From positions 1 to 36,443 of the forward strand of contig DASPOF010000035.1 of the NCBI GenBank assembly GCA_035626155.1: a DNA stretch of 36,443 nt, in the 5' to 3' direction. Position numbers and translations under genes: made by a program. Under the pieces are notes generated by a model. That model worked only from the letters and a program-made list of their open reading frames with translations. It was not told the DNA's origin and did not search any database. This document shows positions 15,358 through 23,614 of this stretch, in pieces (within the stretch, counting starts at the first letter, position 1; each line of letters begins with the position of its first letter). This DNA is from DASPOF01 sp035626155. GTDB taxonomy: Bacteria; Desulfobacterota; Binatia; Binatales; Binataceae.

Positions 15358-16706
15358 TTCACATCTCCGATGATTTGTTGAATCCGCGCGGCCGATATCT
15401 CGTGATCGGCGAGCACGCGGTAGTACTCCTGGCTCAGGTTCTGAAGATCGAGGACGGACGTGATGAGCGTCTGGAAGTCGGCCTTGCCGACCCGATACGC
15501 CGCCATCGCGGCGTCCTTTGCAGTCTCGGCCTGGGGAATCAAGCCCTCGCGGTAGATCGTCATCGTGCGCTCGGCGGCCCGCATCGCGACGAGGTCGCCC
15601 TGCGCCTGCGATGCGATCTCGAGCCCGGTCGCGCGGGTTTGCGCGCGCGCCGACTGCGCCTCGAGCGCCGCCTGCTCGATCGCGGGCGTCTGCTTGCGCC
15701 AGAAATAGAGGGGGATTTTCGCGCCGAGGCTCAGCATGTAGTAATCGCGAAAGCCCGGCCCGGTTTTTTGATAGGAATAACCGACCGTAAAATCGGGCCA
15801 GTATCCCCGCCGCGCGAGCTTGAGCGCCTCGTCGCTGCGCTCCTCCATCGCGCGATCCGCCGCAAGCTCGCGAGAGCCGGCAGTGCTGAGCGCGGCAAGT
15901 TCGGCTGCGCCAAGTTGCAGGCGGGTCGGTTCGACATCGCCGACTTCGATCCGCGCCGAGTCCGGATCGCGACCGAGCAGTTGCTTCAATCCGAGCTGCA
16001 CCTGCTCCTCTTCCTGATGGTGCATCACGTGCTCCTTTAAGATTTCGGTGGTCTGGAGCTGCGCCTTGATCAGGTCCACTTGAAGCCCCTGTCCAAGGCG
16101 ATAGCGCGACTCGGCAATCTTCTGGATTTGTTCGAGCTCGTCGCGGTTGCGATCGAGAATCTCCAGCGCCTTTGCGTGATAGAAAAGCTCGAAGTACGCC
16201 TCCTTCACTTTCTCGGTCACTTCGCGCTCGGCTTGCTCGTAGCGATGGCGCGCGTAGTCGGCATCTTTTTCGGCCTCGGTCCGCTGGAGGCGAAGCTTGC
16301 CGGGACCGGGAATGTCCTGGGAGATGGCGAAGCCGGTGTAATAGAAATCGCTCGTCTCATAGCCGGAGAATGGCTGCGGACTGCCGACGGTGAGTTGCTG
16401 AAGCGACAGTTCCGGATCGGGCAGAGTCGCCGCCTGGATTGGCGCCTTCGTCTGGGCCTGCCAGTGGCTTCGCGCCGCAATCACGGCCGGGCTATGAGCC
16501 AGGGCTTCCTCGATTAGCGCCTGCAGCCGATCCGCGCCGCGCGGCGTGTGGGTGCCGTGGCCCGCCTCGATGGGATCGGGATGATCCGAGGTTGCGCCTA
16601 TATCCTGAGCGCGTCCTGACGGCGCAGACGCGATCAGGATCGCGATCGCAACCGGCATCGTTCGTAAGTATCGCGCCGCCAAGCGGCGAACATTTATGGA
16701 CAACAT
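15354..16706 (-). CDS. Outer-membrane factor of the metal efflux system (TolC/CusC family)
   Basis: The protein has 450 residues with a signal peptide (to about residue 33) and a His-containing segment after it (SDHPDPIEAGHGTHTPRG). The two repeated outer-membrane efflux domains are typical of the family, with long alpha-helical coiled regions such as YEQAEREVTEKVKEAYFELF. It should form the trimeric outer-membrane duct for the adaptor and pump encoded next. The ribosome binding site at the ATG is weak. An internal Met at residue 17 (MPVAIAILIASAPSGRA) is an alternative start that keeps the signal peptide. Confidence 0.88.
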   Translation of the reverse strand: MLSINVRRLAARYLRTMPVAIAILIASAPSGRAQDIGATSDHPDPIEAGHGTHTPRGADRLQALIEEALAHSPAVIAARSHWQAQTKAPIQAATLPDPELSLQQLTVGSPQPFSGYETSDFYYTGFAISQDIPGPGKLRLQRTEAEKDADYARHRYEQAEREVTEKVKEAYFELFYHAKALEILDRNRDELEQIQKIAESRYRLGQGLQVDLIKAQLQTTEILKEHVMHHQEEEQVQLGLKQLLGRDPDSARIEVGDVEPTRLQLGAAELAALSTAGSRELAADRAMEERSDEALKLARRGYWPDFTVGYSYQKTGPGFRDYYMLSLGAKIPLYFWRKQTPAIEQAALEAQSARAQTRATGLEIASQAQGDLVAMRAAERTMTIYREGLIPQAETAKDAAMAAYRVGKADFQTLITSVLDLQNLSQEYYRVLADHEISAARIQQIIGDVK

Positions 16707-16784
16707 CTCGCAAATCCAGCCTTACCGCCGCGACGATGCGCGGCGCATCAAGCGTGTCTTCTCAGGGCTGAAGGCACGCGCCTT

Positions 16785-16805
16785 CCTGCCGATCGAATCG
16801 GCAGG
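16785..16805. other. 9-bp perfect hairpin in the efflux operon leader
   Basis: CCTGCCGAT, a CGA loop, then ATCGGCAGG lie between the small Cys-rich gene and the outer-membrane factor gene, within the 192-base gap 16707-16898. On the operon strand no T-run follows. A stabilising or processing hairpin, or an attenuator, is more likely than a full terminator. Confidence 0.45.
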
Positions 16806-16898
16806 CGCTAAAATCCCAAATTGTGAGAACGATTTAGCGAGCGAAGGCCCGCACCGTGCGTCAGCGCCCGGCGATTGCTTCGCACGCTCGCGGAAGGC

Positions 16899-17231
16899 TC
16901 AGATTTGACGAGAACAGAGAAGGGCCAGGGAATCCCAGCGGTTTGGCGGCGAGAATCCCTCTGTGACCGATCTGATTTGCGCCGCCGCTCGAACATTCGC
17001 CGCCGCTATCGCGAAAACCGCCGCCGCCGGCTCGAGGCGCTGCGTATCAGGCATGTGACTCGTTGCCCGGTCGGGAGCAGCCGGCGCCTGGCAGCAAGAC
17101 ACCTGACTCATCGGAGCCTTGTTCGGGCAGTTCGCACAACAGGCCGGTCCGGGAGTGCAGGGCATTGCCCCGGCCGCACTGACCTGCAGCGGCATCAAAC
17201 AAGCGACGAGAATTACGGCGATGAACCGCAC
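16899..17231 (-). CDS. Small exported Cys-rich protein heading the metal efflux operon
   Basis: This 110-residue protein starts at a GTG. Its signal peptide (MRFIAVILVACLMPLQVSAA) is followed at once by a cysteine cluster: Cys25, Cys31-Cys32, Cys35, Cys46-Cys47, in MPCTPGPACCANCPNK and MSQVSCCQAP. There is one more Cys near the C-terminus and no recognised domain. It lies upstream of, and in the same direction as, the three efflux genes. Cysteine pairs in an exported protein next to a copper/silver-type pump suggest periplasmic metal binding; this is inference. The start lacks a strong ribosome binding site, but the signal peptide fixes it within a few codons. The 290 bases further upstream, to the divergent Fe-S gene, show nothing I can name and probably hold both promoters. 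Confidence 0.65.
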   Translation of the reverse strand: MRFIAVILVACLMPLQVSAAGAMPCTPGPACCANCPNKAPMSQVSCCQAPAAPDRATSHMPDTQRLEPAAAVFAIAAANVRAAAQIRSVTEGFSPPNRWDSLALLCSRQI

Positions 17232-17522
17232 CTGCCGTTACCCTACGCCCGCGGGATTGAGCAGGCAAACCGGCGCTCGGCCCGGCGCGAGGTGATCCGG
17301 CACGAGCGTCGGAATGGCCGGGCGAACCCGGCGGAGCACGAACCCGAGCCCGCCGCGGCCCTCCGTCATCGCCGAGCGGCGAATTTGACATCAGGCGGCG
17401 CGAGCGTGAAGATGGTCGGGTTATTCGCGAGCCTCGAGGCGGATTGCTGGGAACCGAGTGCGCGTAATCTCGAATCGCCGCCGGAATGAACCGGCTATGA
17501 GTTTGGATTAGGGGAGACGCTA

Positions 17523-18524
17523 ATGCAGGAAAAATCAATTCACGAGCAGCTTGCAACGAAACTGGAACTGGCGGGCCGAAAATCCAATATGGTTCCCAAG
17601 ATCCTCGAAAAGCTGACCACCGAGACCGAGGCCACGCTCCTGCTGGCCGCGTCGCCGCCGGCCACGATCGAGGAACTCTGCGCCAAGACCGGGCTGGACA
17701 AGGCTGTGGTCGAATCGATGATCGATCCGCTGTTCAAGAAGGGCCTCCTCTTCAAATCCAAGAAGCCCGATGGCACTCGCTACTATCGCGTGCGCCAGAC
17801 TCTCCAATTGCACGACTCGACTGCGGTCATGAACGACCCGCCTGCCGGGATGCTCGATTTGTGGAAGGAATACACGCGCGTGGAATGGCCCGAGGAAAGC
17901 CGGATCTTCAAGAACCCGAACCCGGCGCTCCGCGTCATCCCGATCAATGTGAGTCTCGAGCCTGATTCGCAAGTGATGATCACCGACGACGTCCGCTACC
18001 TTGTCGACCAGGCCAGGAGCATCGCGGTCACCAAGTGCTCCTGCCGCGCGATCGACGGCGCCTGCGGACAGCCGGTCGAGGTGTGCATGCAGCTCGACAA
18101 GGCCGCCGACTATTCGGTCGAACGTGGGACCGGCCGCAAGCTCACTCGCGAGGAAGCCCTGGCGATGCTGGACATGTGCGAGGAGAAAGGCCTCGTGCAC
18201 GTCGCCGAGAACAATCGCGGAGTCGGCCACGTGATCTGCAACTGTTGCAAGGACTGCTGCATCAACTGGACCGCGATGCGGACCGGCGTGGGGAAATTCG
18301 CGGGGCCCAGCCGCTTTAAGGCGGTGATCGATGCCGACGCCTGCAACGGATGCGAGAAGTGCGTGGACCGGTGCATCTTCGATGCGATGTCGGTCGAGAT
18401 GCACGGCAATCTGGCCATCGTCGATGAAGAGAAGTGCATGGGGTGCGGCATATGCCGCCCGTCGTGCGACCTCGACGCCATCACGATGCAGATCGTGCGG
18501 CCGCAGGAATTCATCCCCGCCTAA
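17523..18524 (+). CDS. Winged-helix/4Fe-4S protein next to hypAB
   Basis: The protein has 333 residues in three parts. Residues about 22-95 look like a winged helix-turn-helix (ATIEELCAKTGLDKAVVESM followed by a wing, KKPDGTRYYRV). A Cys-rich middle part has CSCRAIDGACGQPVEVC (Cys172, 174, 181, 188) and CNCCKDCC (239-246). The C-terminal ferredoxin domain has two CxxCxxCxxxC clusters (Cys274-284 and 305-315), enough for two 4Fe-4S centres. Such proteins are common in anaerobic and deltaproteobacterial genomes and lack a proven function. GGGGAG lies 7 bases before the ATG, and hypA starts 8 bases after the stop, so all three are one operon. An electron-transfer or redox-sensing role linked to a nickel enzyme is a guess from context. 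Confidence 0.85.
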   Translation: MQEKSIHEQLATKLELAGRKSNMVPKILEKLTTETEATLLLAASPPATIEELCAKTGLDKAVVESMIDPLFKKGLLFKSKKPDGTRYYRVRQTLQLHDSTAVMNDPPAGMLDLWKEYTRVEWPEESRIFKNPNPALRVIPINVSLEPDSQVMITDDVRYLVDQARSIAVTKCSCRAIDGACGQPVEVCMQLDKAADYSVERGTGRKLTREEALAMLDMCEEKGLVHVAENNRGVGHVICNCCKDCCINWTAMRTGVGKFAGPSRFKAVIDADACNGCEKCVDRCIFDAMSVEMHGNLAIVDEEKCMGCGICRPSCDLDAITMQIVRPQEFIPA

Positions 18525-18532
18525 GAGGGCGC

Positions 18533-18883
18533 GTGCACGAGCTTCAGATTACCGAGCGCATCCTGGACGTCGTTCTCAAGCACGCGGGACGCCAGGATGT
18601 CGCCAAGGTCGTCCGCGTCCATTTGAGAATCGGCGCGATGTCCGATCTCGAGGACGAGTGGCTCCAGCACTATTTCGACTATCTGAGCAAAGGGACGGTG
18701 GCTGAGAACGCGCAACTGGCGATTACGCGGGCGCCGGTGGTCCTTCGCTGCCAGTCATGTGACTGCTCCTTCGACGTCAAGCGCGAGGAGCTGGGCCGCG
18801 TGAAGTGTCCCGAATGCAGCGATACCGGGCTCGAGCTGGTCGCCGGCCGCGAATACCTGATCGAGAATATGGAGGTCCTGTGA
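18533..18883 (+). CDS. hypA: Nickel metallochaperone HypA
   Basis: HypA (116 residues) delivers nickel to [NiFe]-hydrogenase large subunits, and to urease in some bacteria, together with HypB. The GTG start gives the N-terminal Met-His-Glu (MHELQITERI) that supplies the nickel ligands. The zinc site is formed by CQSC (Cys73, Cys76) and CPEC (Cys92, Cys95). Length and order match the family. The GTG is fixed by this MHE motif; longer readings run into the preceding gene. Its stop overlaps the hypB start by 4 bases (GTGA), so translation is coupled. Confidence 0.95.
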   Translation: MHELQITERILDVVLKHAGRQDVAKVVRVHLRIGAMSDLEDEWLQHYFDYLSKGTVAENAQLAITRAPVVLRCQSCDCSFDVKREELGRVKCPECSDTGLELVAGREYLIENMEVL

Positions 18884-19605
18884 CCGACCCTGTCAGGCTC
18901 ATCGAGATCAAGGAAGAGATTCACGAGGACAACGAACGGGTCGCCCAGGCTCTGCGCCGCGAACTCGAAGAAACGAAAACCTTCGTGCTCAACGTGATGT
19001 CCTCGCCCGGCGCGGGCAAGACCACCACGCTTCTCAAAACCATCGACACGCTGCGCGACCGCTTCCGATTCGGCGTGCTGGAGGCCGATATCGAGTCGAG
19101 CGTCGATGCGGAGCTGATCGCCGCGCGCGGCATCCCTGCGGTCCAACTGAGAACCGGGGGATTCTGTCACCTCGATGCGGCGATGGTGACCAAGGGGCTC
19201 GCGGCGATGGACCTCGATTCGCTCGACATCGTGATGCTCGAGAATATCGGAAACCTGGTGTGCCCGGCGGAGTTCGACACCGGGGCAATCAGAAACGCGA
19301 TGATCCTGAGCGTGCCCGAAGGTGACGACAAGCCGCTCAAGTATCCGTTGATGTTCACCGTGAGCGACGTGCTGCTGGTGAACAAGATCGACTACCTCCC
19401 GTTTTCGAACTTCGACTTGGGTGCGATGCGCAAGCGGGTCCTGGCCCTCAATCCCCGCATCCAGATTTTTGAGATTTCCTCGAAAACCGGGCAGGGATTC
19501 GATCGGTGGGCGGCCTGGCTGAGCCACGAGGCGGAGAGCTTCATCGCGGCGCCCGCCACTGCGCGGCCGATGATTGGGAAGTTCACCTCGGTTTCGCGCT
19601 GCTAG
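18880..19605 (+). CDS. hypB: Hydrogenase/nickel-insertion GTPase HypB
   Basis: HypB (241 residues) is the SIMIBI-class GTPase that drives nickel delivery with HypA. The P-loop is SSPGAGKTTT (41-50). The dimer-interface metal site GGFCHLDA supplies Cys96 and His97, and ENIGNLVCPAEFDTGA is the conserved switch region. The G4 base motif is NKID. It lacks the N-terminal CxxCGC high-affinity nickel site of E. coli HypB and any His-rich stretch. It starts at a GTG overlapping the hypA stop. No hydrogenase, urease or other hyp genes are in the window. Confidence 0.95.
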   Translation: MTDPVRLIEIKEEIHEDNERVAQALRRELEETKTFVLNVMSSPGAGKTTTLLKTIDTLRDRFRFGVLEADIESSVDAELIAARGIPAVQLRTGGFCHLDAAMVTKGLAAMDLDSLDIVMLENIGNLVCPAEFDTGAIRNAMILSVPEGDDKPLKYPLMFTVSDVLLVNKIDYLPFSNFDLGAMRKRVLALNPRIQIFEISSKTGQGFDRWAAWLSHEAESFIAAPATARPMIGKFTSVSRC

Positions 19606-19730
19606 AAGCGTTTGACCCCGCTCCATCTCGCCGGCCGTGGCAGCCAACGCGCCGCGGCCCCTCTCGCGCGCGGCACCCTTGGTTTACTTGAAAAAAGCCG
19701 CTTGATAATTTGATTCGATAGAGTTGATCG

Positions 19731-20330
19731 ATGAGTCCGAAACGGATTGCCAGGGCATTGGCGGGATTCGGGACCGTGGCATTGGTCCTGCTCTTCGCCG
19801 CGACCGTGTGGGTGGTGCGCCACCACGGCTCCGCCCAGGCGCTCGAGAAGGCCGCCGGCTTCGTACCCGGCGCCCTGCTTCATGCGCACAACTTCCACTG
19901 GACGCAGATGAAAGCCGGCGAACGCCAATGGGTGATGACCGCGGCGGATGCCAGCTACTCGGGCGACCGCACCGCTCTCACGCTGATTGAGGCCGACCTC
20001 TCAATGATTTCCGAGGACGGAAAGGCGGTGCGAGTAACGGCGCCGCACGCGCTTTTATTTCTCAAGGGTAATCACGTAACCCGGGCGGATTTGAGCGGCG
20101 GGACCGTGATTCGTTACGGCGATTTCAAAATGAGCACGGATTCCGCAAGCTTCATGCCCGATGATAACCGCGTCGAGGCGCCGGGGCTGGTGACCGTCGA
20201 GGGCGAGGGAATGAAAGTGACCGGGCTCGGACTGACCGGGAATTCGAGGACCCGGCAGTTCGATTTGCACGGGCAAGTTCAGACCGAAATCTCGCCCAAG
20301 CAGGGAAGTGAAAAGCCCAAGCAAAGCTGA
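19731..20330 (+). CDS. lptC: LPS export ABC transporter periplasmic protein LptC
   Basis: The protein has 199 residues with a single N-terminal membrane anchor (about 10-29) and a periplasmic LptC beta-jellyroll. The jellyroll is visible as repeats of short strands (DASYSGDRTALTLIEADLSM, GGTVIRYGDFKMSTDSASFM). LptC passes LPS from LptBFG to LptA. The ribosome binding site is weak but the anchor fixes the start. It is the first gene of the lptC-lptA-rpoN-hpf-ptsN-rapZ run and overlaps lptA by 23 bases. Confidence 0.85.
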   Translation: MSPKRIARALAGFGTVALVLLFAATVWVVRHHGSAQALEKAAGFVPGALLHAHNFHWTQMKAGERQWVMTAADASYSGDRTALTLIEADLSMISEDGKAVRVTAPHALLFLKGNHVTRADLSGGTVIRYGDFKMSTDSASFMPDDNRVEAPGLVTVEGEGMKVTGLGLTGNSRTRQFDLHGQVQTEISPKQGSEKPKQS

Positions 20331-21417
20331 ACGCCCCGCGAACACCCGCGCGAGCCGTTTCGATTCGGCGCGGCTGGCAGCAATCGCGGCTGCGGTTGCG
20401 CTCGTGCTGTCCGGTACAACGAGAGCGCGCGCCCAGGAGGCCGCGCCGCCGCCGGCGGGCGCCAGTGGTACGCTCGGAAAGTCAATACGCGCGAACGATT
20501 CCGGCACCAATGCCGCATCGAGCCCCGCGGCGGCGGCCGGACCGATCGAAGATTTCGATTCCAGTGGCGACTCGATCCGAGTGTACGGGGGCGTCCCGGG
20601 CGCCGAATCATCGCCAGCCGGCACGAGCATAACCAATCCGGCCGTCGCGGCTGCGCCAGCACCGGCAGCGGCCCTGCCTGCGCCGGCGGTGTCCGCGGCC
20701 GCTCCGGCGGCGGAAGCCTCGCCCGCCACTCAGACTGCGAGCGCCCCTGCTCCGGCAGCGCCAGCGCCGCCTGTTGAATCGACAGGCACTGCGCCCGCGG
20801 CCGCGCCGCCTGCTCCACCGGTTGAATCCGCCAGCACCGAGCCGCCTGCGGAGAGCAGTCCTGCTCCGGAGCCTGCCTCCGGCAGGAAGGCAAAAGCGGC
20901 GTCGGGAGGAGCGAAGGTCGCGTCTCTGGGTACCTCGTCCAAGAGCGATGAATCCGGCGGTGGACTCCAGTTTTCCAGCCAGCACGGACCAATCGACATC
21001 AAGTCCGACACGATGTCCCTGGACTACAAGGGCAACTCGGTCGTGTTCAGCGGCCATGTGCGCGCGATCCAGGAACCCGGCCAGCTCACCAGCGATCGGC
21101 TCAAGGTCAATTACGGCCAGGGATTCAAGGACGTAAAGGAGATGTTCGCCGACGGGAACGTCCGCATCAGCCAGCGCGACCAATGGGCCACCAGCGATCA
21201 CGCGATCATGGACCAGACCAGGCGCACCGTGGTGCTGACCGGGAACCCGGTCGTTCATCAGGGCAACGATCAGATAACCGGCGACCGCATCACGGTCTAT
21301 ATGGACACCAACAAGAGCGTGGTCGAACACGCCCGCGCGATCATCTTCCCTCGCGAATCAAAGACGGCGGATAATGGTAAGACGTCGCCGAACGCAACCC
21401 CCGACAAACCGCAGTAA
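20308..21417 (+). CDS. lptA: LPS transport protein LptA with a long Pro/Ala-rich N-terminal region
   Basis: The protein has 369 residues from a GTG start. A signal peptide (about 18-43, ending TTRARA) is followed by about 170 residues of low-complexity Ala/Pro/Ser sequence. The LptA/OstA beta-jellyroll domain is at about 220-349 (IDIKSDTMSLDYKGNSVVF, VFSGHVRAI, ERIT-like strands such as DQITGDRITVYMDTNKSV). LptA forms the periplasmic bridge that carries LPS to the outer membrane. The usual protein is about 180 residues, so the linker doubles it. Its stop shares one base with the rpoN start. Confidence 0.88.
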   Translation: MKSPSKAERPANTRASRFDSARLAAIAAAVALVLSGTTRARAQEAAPPPAGASGTLGKSIRANDSGTNAASSPAAAAGPIEDFDSSGDSIRVYGGVPGAESSPAGTSITNPAVAAAPAPAAALPAPAVSAAAPAAEASPATQTASAPAPAAPAPPVESTGTAPAAAPPAPPVESASTEPPAESSPAPEPASGRKAKAASGGAKVASLGTSSKSDESGGGLQFSSQHGPIDIKSDTMSLDYKGNSVVFSGHVRAIQEPGQLTSDRLKVNYGQGFKDVKEMFADGNVRISQRDQWATSDHAIMDQTRRTVVLTGNPVVHQGNDQITGDRITVYMDTNKSVVEHARAIIFPRESKTADNGKTSPNATPDKPQ

Positions 21418-22985
21418 TGGCGCTAGAGGTCAAACTTGGGCAGGACTTGAGGCTTCGCCAGCAGCTGGTGATGACGCCCCAGCTTCAGCAGGCGATCAAG
21501 ATCCTCCAGCTTTCGCTCCCTGAACTCGAGACCATCGTCCAGACCGAGCTCGAACAGAACCCGATGCTCGAGCCGCTGGACCAGAGTCCCGCCGAGACTG
21601 CCGCCGAGAGCACCATCCCGGAGGATCAGGAAGCGGCGGCGGACAGCGGCGAACCGCTGAGTGCGGACTCCGAGGCGGCGCCCGCGGAGGGACCCGGCGA
21701 GGAATGGCGCGAGGCCGCCATCGAAAAACCATTCGAGGCTTCGGCTCCCGAGGCGCCTGACGCGGCAGTCGAGGTTCGCGAACTGGACCGGCTGGAGAAG
21801 GTCGACTGGCGCGAGTACCTCGAGACTTACTCCAACAACTGGCAGGAGGCGCCGCCGCCCGACCCGGATACCGCCGACGACCATCGAAGCGCGCTGGAGA
21901 ACACGTCGCTCAGACGCTCGTCCCTGGAGGACCACCTCATGTGGCAGCTCAGGCTTTCCAACCTGAGCGAGGCCGACCAGATGATCGGCGCCACGGTCAT
22001 TTACAACCTCAACGACGACGGATACCTCGAAACCCCGCTCGAGGAACTCGCCGCGCAGCTCGAAACGACCGCGCCGGAGGTCGAACGCGTGCTCAAGCGC
22101 GTGCAGCGCTTTGATCCTCCCGGAGTTGCGGCGCGCGATCTCCGCGAATGCCTGCTCCTGCAACTGGAAAATCTCGGGATGGAGGACTCGCTGGCGGCTC
22201 GCATCGTCCGCGAACAGCTCGACTACCTCGAAAAGCATCGCTACGGCGAGATCGCAAAGCACCTCGGCGTCACGGTCGAGATGGTGGGACAGGCGGTCAA
22301 GATCATCTCGCTGCTCGAGCCCAAGCCGGGGCGGGATTACGGCGGCCAGGAGCCCACCTACATCGTTCCCGACGTGTACATCCACAAGGTCGGCAACGAT
22401 TACGTGGTAACGCTCAACCGCGATGCGGTCCCGCGGCTTAGGCTGGCGGGCTACTATCAGCGCGTGCTCAACGATGCCGATGCGACGCCCGAGACTCGCG
22501 AATATCTTCAGGAACGGCTGCGCTCGGCGCGATGGCTGGTCAAATCCATCTATCAGCGCCAGCAGACGATCTACAAAGTCGCCAACTCGATCGTGAAGTT
22601 CCAGCGCGCCTTCTTCGATCACGGGGTCAGCCACCTACGCCCGCTGGTCCTCAAGGACGTCGCCGAAGACATCGGGATGCACGAATCGACGATCAGCCGC
22701 GCGACCGCGAACAAGTACGCGCACACTCCGCAGGGAATTTACGAGCTCAAGTTCTTCTTCACCTCTGGAGTGAAGGCCTCGACTGGCGAGGATGTGAGCG
22801 CCGAGACGGTGAAGGAAAAAATCCGCGAGATGGTTACCGCGGAGTCGCCGATCAATCCGCTATCGGACCAGTCGATCGCCGAGATGCTCCGCGCCAAGCA
22901 GATCAATATCGCGCGCCGCACCGTTGCGAAGTACCGGCAGGCGCTCGGCATTCTGCCGTCGGCAAACCGCAAGCAGGTGGGCTAG
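21417..22985 (+). CDS. rpoN: RNA polymerase sigma-54 factor RpoN
   Basis: The protein has 522 residues. The Gln/Leu-rich region I (LGQDLRLRQQLVMTPQLQQA) contacts activators. An acidic region II (about 55-120) follows, then the core-binding domain. The helix-turn-helix reading the -12 element lies in the segment DVAEDIGMHESTISRATANK. The C-terminal RpoN box ARRTVAKYRQ, which reads the -24 element, starts at about residue 499. It needs AAA+ activators for open-complex formation; none is encoded here. Its ATG overlaps the lptA stop (TAATG), so coupling is likely. Confidence 0.97.
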   Translation: MALEVKLGQDLRLRQQLVMTPQLQQAIKILQLSLPELETIVQTELEQNPMLEPLDQSPAETAAESTIPEDQEAAADSGEPLSADSEAAPAEGPGEEWREAAIEKPFEASAPEAPDAAVEVRELDRLEKVDWREYLETYSNNWQEAPPPDPDTADDHRSALENTSLRRSSLEDHLMWQLRLSNLSEADQMIGATVIYNLNDDGYLETPLEELAAQLETTAPEVERVLKRVQRFDPPGVAARDLRECLLLQLENLGMEDSLAARIVREQLDYLEKHRYGEIAKHLGVTVEMVGQAVKIISLLEPKPGRDYGGQEPTYIVPDVYIHKVGNDYVVTLNRDAVPRLRLAGYYQRVLNDADATPETREYLQERLRSARWLVKSIYQRQQTIYKVANSIVKFQRAFFDHGVSHLRPLVLKDVAEDIGMHESTISRATANKYAHTPQGIYELKFFFTSGVKASTGEDVSAETVKEKIREMVTAESPINPLSDQSIAEMLRAKQINIARRTVAKYRQALGILPSANRKQVG

Positions 22986-23008
22986 CGCGGGCGGGAGGCG
23001 ACGTGGCC

Positions 23009-23449
23009 ATGAAGGACAATCGCGGACGCGGCAAGCGGGCCCGGGCGGTGGCGCGCAAGCAGCGCCGTGCGGCAAGGGTCAAGGGCCCGGCCGCCACGAC
23101 GGTCACCGTGACCTTCCGTCACGTAGATCCCACCGACGCGATTCGCCAATATGCCGAACGCAAGCTCGCCCACCTCGGCAAGTATCTCAAGCGCGACTGT
23201 GATGCGCACGTGACCCTTTCGGTTGACAAGCACCGCCATCACGGCGAAGTTACTGTCAAATCGGGACAGCTCTCAGTTACTGCGCAGGAAGAGACCAAGG
23301 ACCTCTACTCGGTGATCGACCTGCTGGCGGACAAAGTCGGGCGCCAGTTGAAGCGGGATCGGGAGAAAATCCAGGGCAAGAAGGTACGCACGCCATCGAC
23401 CGGCGAGGTTCTGAGCGCCGTGGAAGAGGCTGATCGGACGATCGCGTAA
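23009..23449 (+). CDS. hpf: Ribosome hibernation promoting factor (HPF/RaiA family) with basic N-terminal extension
   Basis: The protein has 146 residues. The HPF/YfiA fold starts at about residue 30 (VTVTFRHVDPTDAIRQYAER, then KLAHLGKYLKRDCDAHVTLS) and lacks the long-form C-terminal dimerisation domain. About 28 residues before it are strongly basic (RGRGKRARAVARKQRRAARV), which is unusual. HPF binds the decoding region of the 30S subunit and silences ribosomes in stationary phase. Two starts are possible: GTG 23003 and ATG 23009. GGGAGG at 22993-22998 serves either one. ATG is preferred. It follows rpoN by 23 bases, the conserved order. Confidence 0.9.
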   Translation: MKDNRGRGKRARAVARKQRRAARVKGPAATTVTVTFRHVDPTDAIRQYAERKLAHLGKYLKRDCDAHVTLSVDKHRHHGEVTVKSGQLSVTAQEETKDLYSVIDLLADKVGRQLKRDREKIQGKKVRTPSTGEVLSAVEEADRTIA

Positions 23450-23551
23450 GAGGGCGCCGTGGGAAACCGATCGGCGCCGGAAGGCCGGCAAATCTGCCAA
23501 GGCGGCAACGATGAACGGCGGCGCGCGCGGGCCAAAGCGCTTTGCCCACGC

Positions 23552-23567
23552 TGGCGCGATCGCGCCA
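23552..23567. other. 16-bp perfect palindrome containing GCGATCGC, between hpf and ptsN
   Basis: TGGCGCGATCGCGCCA lies in the 165-base gap between hpf and ptsN. Its core is the octamer that also recurs elsewhere in the window. It could be a regulatory site, a chance product of that octamer, or a short hairpin. Confidence 0.35.
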
Positions 23568-23614
23568 CGCCCAACGCCGCGCGGATGCAATTTCGAATTA
23601 GAAGTACGAACTGA

